Part shown: in pieces, positions 60,301-64,000 of the stretch
Layout of the letters: every line of letters starts with the position of its first letter
Position numbering within the stretch: position 1 is the stretch's first letter
Source: Penium margaritaceum
Taxonomy: Eukaryota > Streptophyta > Zygnematophyceae > Desmidiales > Peniaceae
NCBI GenBank assembly: GCA_023375785.1
Contig: SZWC01000099.1
Location: forward strand, 572,702 to 636,701
Direction: 5' to 3'
Length of the DNA: 64,000 bases
Notes under the pieces: generated by a model
Databases searched by the model: none
Seen by the model: only the letters and a program-made list of their open reading frames with translations
Told to the model about the DNA's origin: nothing
Translations under genes and position numbers: made by a program

Positions 60301-61113
60301 CTGACTGTGGCTGACTTGTGTTATAATTCGTATAAGTTAAAGTCACTTGGTAAACGTTGCGGTCATGGTCTGTGGCACATACCAACTTTGTCGATGAATT
60401 GCGAACGATAGCCGTGCCAAGACACCTGTTTTTGACCCTGTTTATACCTGCAAGGTCATGCATATTAGATGTGCATTGTGATTGGGTACTCTGACCGTGG
60501 TTGACTCGTGTAATGATTCGTATAAGTTAAAGTCACTTGGAAAACTTTGTGGTCATGGTCAGTGGCACATGCCAACATTTTCAAGGCATTGCCCACATTA
60601 GCCAGACCAAGCCACCAGTATTCTACCTTGTTTGCACCTGCAAGATCATGCCTAGCACATCTGCTCTGTGATTGGGCACTCTGACCGTGGCTGACTCGTG
60701 TTATGATCAATAGACGTAAAACTCACTTGGATGCATTCGTGGTCATGGTCAGTGGCACATGCCAACTTTATCAAGGCATTGCGCACAATAGCCACACCGA
60801 GCCACCTGTATTCTAGCTTATACTTGCAAGGTCATGCCAAGTATATCTGCACTGTGATTGGACACTCTGACCTTGGCTGACTCGTGTTATGATTCATTGA
60901 TGTTTAAGGTACTTGGTAAACTTTGTTGTCATGGTCAGTGGGACATGCCAACTTTGTCAAGGCATTGCGCACAATAGCCGTTCAAAGCCACAGGTTTTTT
61001 TTTACTTGTTTATACCTGCAAGGTCATGCATATTAGATGTGCACTGTGATTGGGCACTCTGACCATGGCTGACTCGTGTTACGATTCGTAGAAGTTAAAG
61101 TAACTTGGTAAAC

Positions 61114-61534
61114 TTTGTGGTCATGGTCAGTGGCACATGCCAACTTTGTCAAGGCATTGCGCACAATAGCAAAACCGAGCCACCAGTTCTCTATCCTGTT
61201 TGCACCTTCAAGATCATGCCTAGTTCATCTGCACTGTGATTGGACACTCTGACCGTGGCTGACTCGTGTTATGATCAATAGAAGTAAAAGTCACTTGCAT
61301 ACATTTGTGGTCATGGTCAGTGGCACATGCCAACTTTGTCAAGGCATTGCGCACAATAGCAAAACCGAGCCACCAGTTCTCTATCCTGTTTGCACCTTCA
61401 AGATCATGCCTAGTTCATCTGCACTGTGATTGGACACTCTGACCGTGGCTGACTCGTGTTATGATCAATAGAAGTAAAAGTCACTTGCATACATTTGTGG
61501 TCATGGTCAGTGGCACATGCCAACTTTGTCAAGG
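61114..61534 (-). repeat. Pair of identical adjacent monomers (lag 190)
   Basis: 61114-61344 and 61304-61534 read identically over 231 bp. They share GCAAAACCGAGCC, AGTTCTCTATCCTG, CACCTTCAAGATC and CACTTGCATAC. This is a recent single-unit duplication of a class B monomer. Confidence 0.85.
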
Positions 61535-64000
61535 TATAGCGCAAAATAGCCACACCGAGCCACCAGTATTCTACCTTGTTTGTACCTGCAAGATCACGCC
61601 TAATACATCTGCACTGTGATTGGACACTTTGACCATGGCTGACTCCTGTTATGATCAATAGAAGTAAAAGTCACTTGGATATATTTGTGGTCATGGTCAG
61701 TGACACATGCCAACTTTGTCCAGGCATTGCGCACAATAGCTTCAACGAGCCACCTGTATTCTACCTAATTTATGCCTGCAAGGTCATGCCCGATATATCT
61801 GCACTGTGATTGGACACTGACCGTGGCTGACTCGTGTTATGATTTATAGCCGTTTAATGTACTTCTTAAACTTTGTGGTCATTTTCAGTGGCACATGCCA
61901 ACTTTGTCAAGGAATTGCGCACAATAGCCGTGCCAAGCCATAGGTTTTTTACCTTGTTTATACCTGCAAGGTCATGTATATTAGATGTGCGCTTTGATTG
62001 GGTACTCTGACCGCGACTCACTCGTGTTATGATTCGTAGAATTCAAAGTCACTTGGTAAACTTTGTCGTCATGGTCAGTGGCACATGCCAACTCTGTCAA
62101 GGTATTGCGCACAATAGCCACACCGAGCCACTAGTATTCTACCTTGTTTGCACCTGCAATATCATGCCTAGTACATCTGCGCTGTGATTGGACACTCTGA
62201 CTGTGGCTGACTCGTGTTATGATCAATAGAAGTAAAAATCACTTGGATACATTTGTGGTCATGGTCAGTGGCACATGCCAACTTTGTCAAGGCATTGCAC
62301 ACAATAGCCGCACCGATCCACCAGTATTATACCTTGCTAATACCTGCAAGGTCATGCCCATTATATCTGCACTGTGATTGGACACTCTGACCGTGGCTGA
62401 CACGTGTTATTATTCATATCCGTTTAATGTACTTGGTAAACTTTGTGGTCATGGTCAGTGTCACATGCCAACTTTGTCAAGGCATTGTGCACCATAGCCG
62501 TGCCAAGCAACCAGTTTTTTACCTTGTTTATACTTACAAGGTCATGCATATTAGATGTGCGCTTTGATTGGGCACTTTGACCGTGGCTGACTCAAGTTAT
62601 GATTCGTAGAAGTTAAAGTCACTTGGTAAACTTTGTGGTCATGATCAGTGGCACATGCCAACTTTGTCAAAGCATTGTGCACAATGGCCACATGGAGCCG
62701 CCAGTATTCTACCTTGTTTGCACCTGCAAGATCATGCCTAGTACATCTACACTGTGATTGGACACTCTGAACGTGGCTGACTCGTGTTATGATCAATATA
62801 AGTAAACGTCACTTGGATACATTTGTGGTCATGGTCATTGGCACATGCCAACTTTGTCAAGGAATTGCGTACAATAGCCACACCGAGACACCAGTAGTTT
62901 ACCTTGTTTATACCTTTAAGGTCATGCCCAGTATATATGCACTCTGATTGGACACTCTGACCATGGCTGACTCGTGTTATGATTCATATCCGTTAAAGGT
63001 ACTTGCTAAACTTTGCGGTCATGGCAGTGGCACATGCCAACTTTGTCAAGGCATTGCGCTCCATAGCCGTGCCAAGCCACCGGTTTTTTACCTTCTTTAT
63101 ACCAGCAAGGTCATGCATATTAGATGTGCACTCTAATTGGGCTCTCTGAATGTGGCTAACTTGTGTTACGATTCGTAGAAGTTAAAGTCACTTGGTAAAC
63201 TTTGTGATCATGGTCAGTGGCACATGCCAACTTTGTCAAGGCATTGCGCAAAATAGCCGTGCCAAGCCACCGGTTTTTCACCTTGTGTATACCTGCAAGG
63301 TCATGCATATTAGATGTGTACTGTGATTGGGCACTCTGACCGTGGATGACTTGTGTTACGATTCGTAGAAGTTAAAGTCAATTGGTAAACTTTGTGGTCA
63401 TGGTCAGTGGCACATGCCAATTTGTCAAGGCATTGCGCACAATATGTACACCGAGCCACCAGTATTCTACCTTGCTTATGCCTATAAGGTCATGCCCAGT
63501 ATATCTGCACTGTGATTGGACACTCTGACCGTGGCTGACTCGTGTTACAACTCATAGCCGTTGAATGTACTTGGCAAACTTTGTGGTCATGGTCAGTGGC
63601 ACATGCCAACTTTGTCAAGGCATTGCGCACAATAGCCGTGCCAAGCCACCGGTTTTTTACCTTGTTTATACCTTCAAGGTCATGCATATGAGATGTGTAC
63701 TATGATTGGGCACTCTGACCTTGGCTGACTTGTATTACGATTCGTAGAAGTAAAAGTCACTTGGTAAACTTTGTGATCATGGTCAGTGGCACATGCCAAC
63801 TTTGTCAAGGCATTGCGCACAATAGCCACACCGAGCCATCAGTATTCTAGCTTGATTGTACCTTCAAGATCATGCCTAGTACATCTGCACTGTGATTGGA
63901 CACTCTGAACGTAGGTGACGCGTGTTATGATTCATAGCCGTTTCAGGTACTTGGTAAACAGTGTGGTCATGGTCAGTGGCACATGCCGACTTTGTCAAGG

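Larger units (their letters stand above)
57175..64000 (-). repeat. 190-bp satellite array, minus polarity, last block
   Basis: About 36 monomers lie in the same polarity as the main right block, interrupted by an N run at 57288-57313 and continuing past the window edge. The A, B and C order is fairly regular between 57.6 and 60 kb. Small losses occur near 60815 (AGCTTATACTTGC) and 61817 (GGACACTGACC). No gene is present. Confidence 0.96.

Noticed and set aside
6175-64000. CRISPR array or other repeat-spacer system
   Set aside because: The repeat is a continuous 190-bp tandem satellite with no unique spacers, no cas genes and eukaryotic retroelements around it.
6175-64000. 5S rDNA or tRNA gene cluster
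   Set aside because: The unit length could suit a small RNA gene cluster, but I see no A box/B box pair, 5S-like sequence or cloverleaf in the monomer.

Overview
The window is eukaryotic and almost entirely repetitive. I see no intact host gene, tRNA, rRNA or CRISPR array. It holds about 57.8 kb of sequence next to a decayed retroelement, and roughly 53.7 kb of that is one 190-bp tandem satellite family (about 283 monomers by length). This looks like centromeric, pericentromeric or other constitutive heterochromatin. A green-lineage host (land plant or streptophyte alga) is my best guess. It rests on a plant-style initiator-Met primer binding site in an LTR element and one short CCCTAAA telomere-type motif. 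I cannot name the species.

Layout. (1) Positions 1-6174 are a GC-rich, broken Ty3/gypsy-type LTR retrotransposon fossil on the minus strand. Reverse transcriptase/RNase H, a retropepsin-like piece, low-complexity and charged gag-like stretches, and an integrase are recognisable, in an unusual order. The satellite cuts the element off sharply at 6174/6175. (2) Positions 6175-10342 and 14028-25814 are satellite in one polarity (called + here). (3) Positions 10343-14027 are a 3.7-kb non-autonomous LTR retrotransposon inserted in the satellite. It has two LTRs of about 1 kb, a primer binding site, a purine tract and a degraded 5-bp target duplication. (4) At 25814/25815 the satellite flips polarity through a short palindrome, and every monomer from there to 64000 is in the opposite orientation. 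(5) The minus-polarity arm carries higher-order repeats (lags of 380, 760, 1140, about 1520, 1710 and 3420 bp), several pairs of identical adjacent monomers, two fold-back scars (one with a telomere-like filler), a 408-bp non-satellite insertion at 56767-57174 and a 26-N gap at 57288-57313. The array runs off the right edge.

How it fits together. Three monomer classes (A, B, C) share a conserved core with a 12-bp dyad and differ in the rest of the unit. The commonest order is C-B-A (570 bp), but local duplication and loss scramble it. Sequence change is dominated by unequal exchange or slippage at multiples of 190 bp and by apparent CpG decay. There are occasional end-joining scars, one polarity inversion and two foreign insertions. 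The short open frames in the array are by-products of the repeat and not genes.
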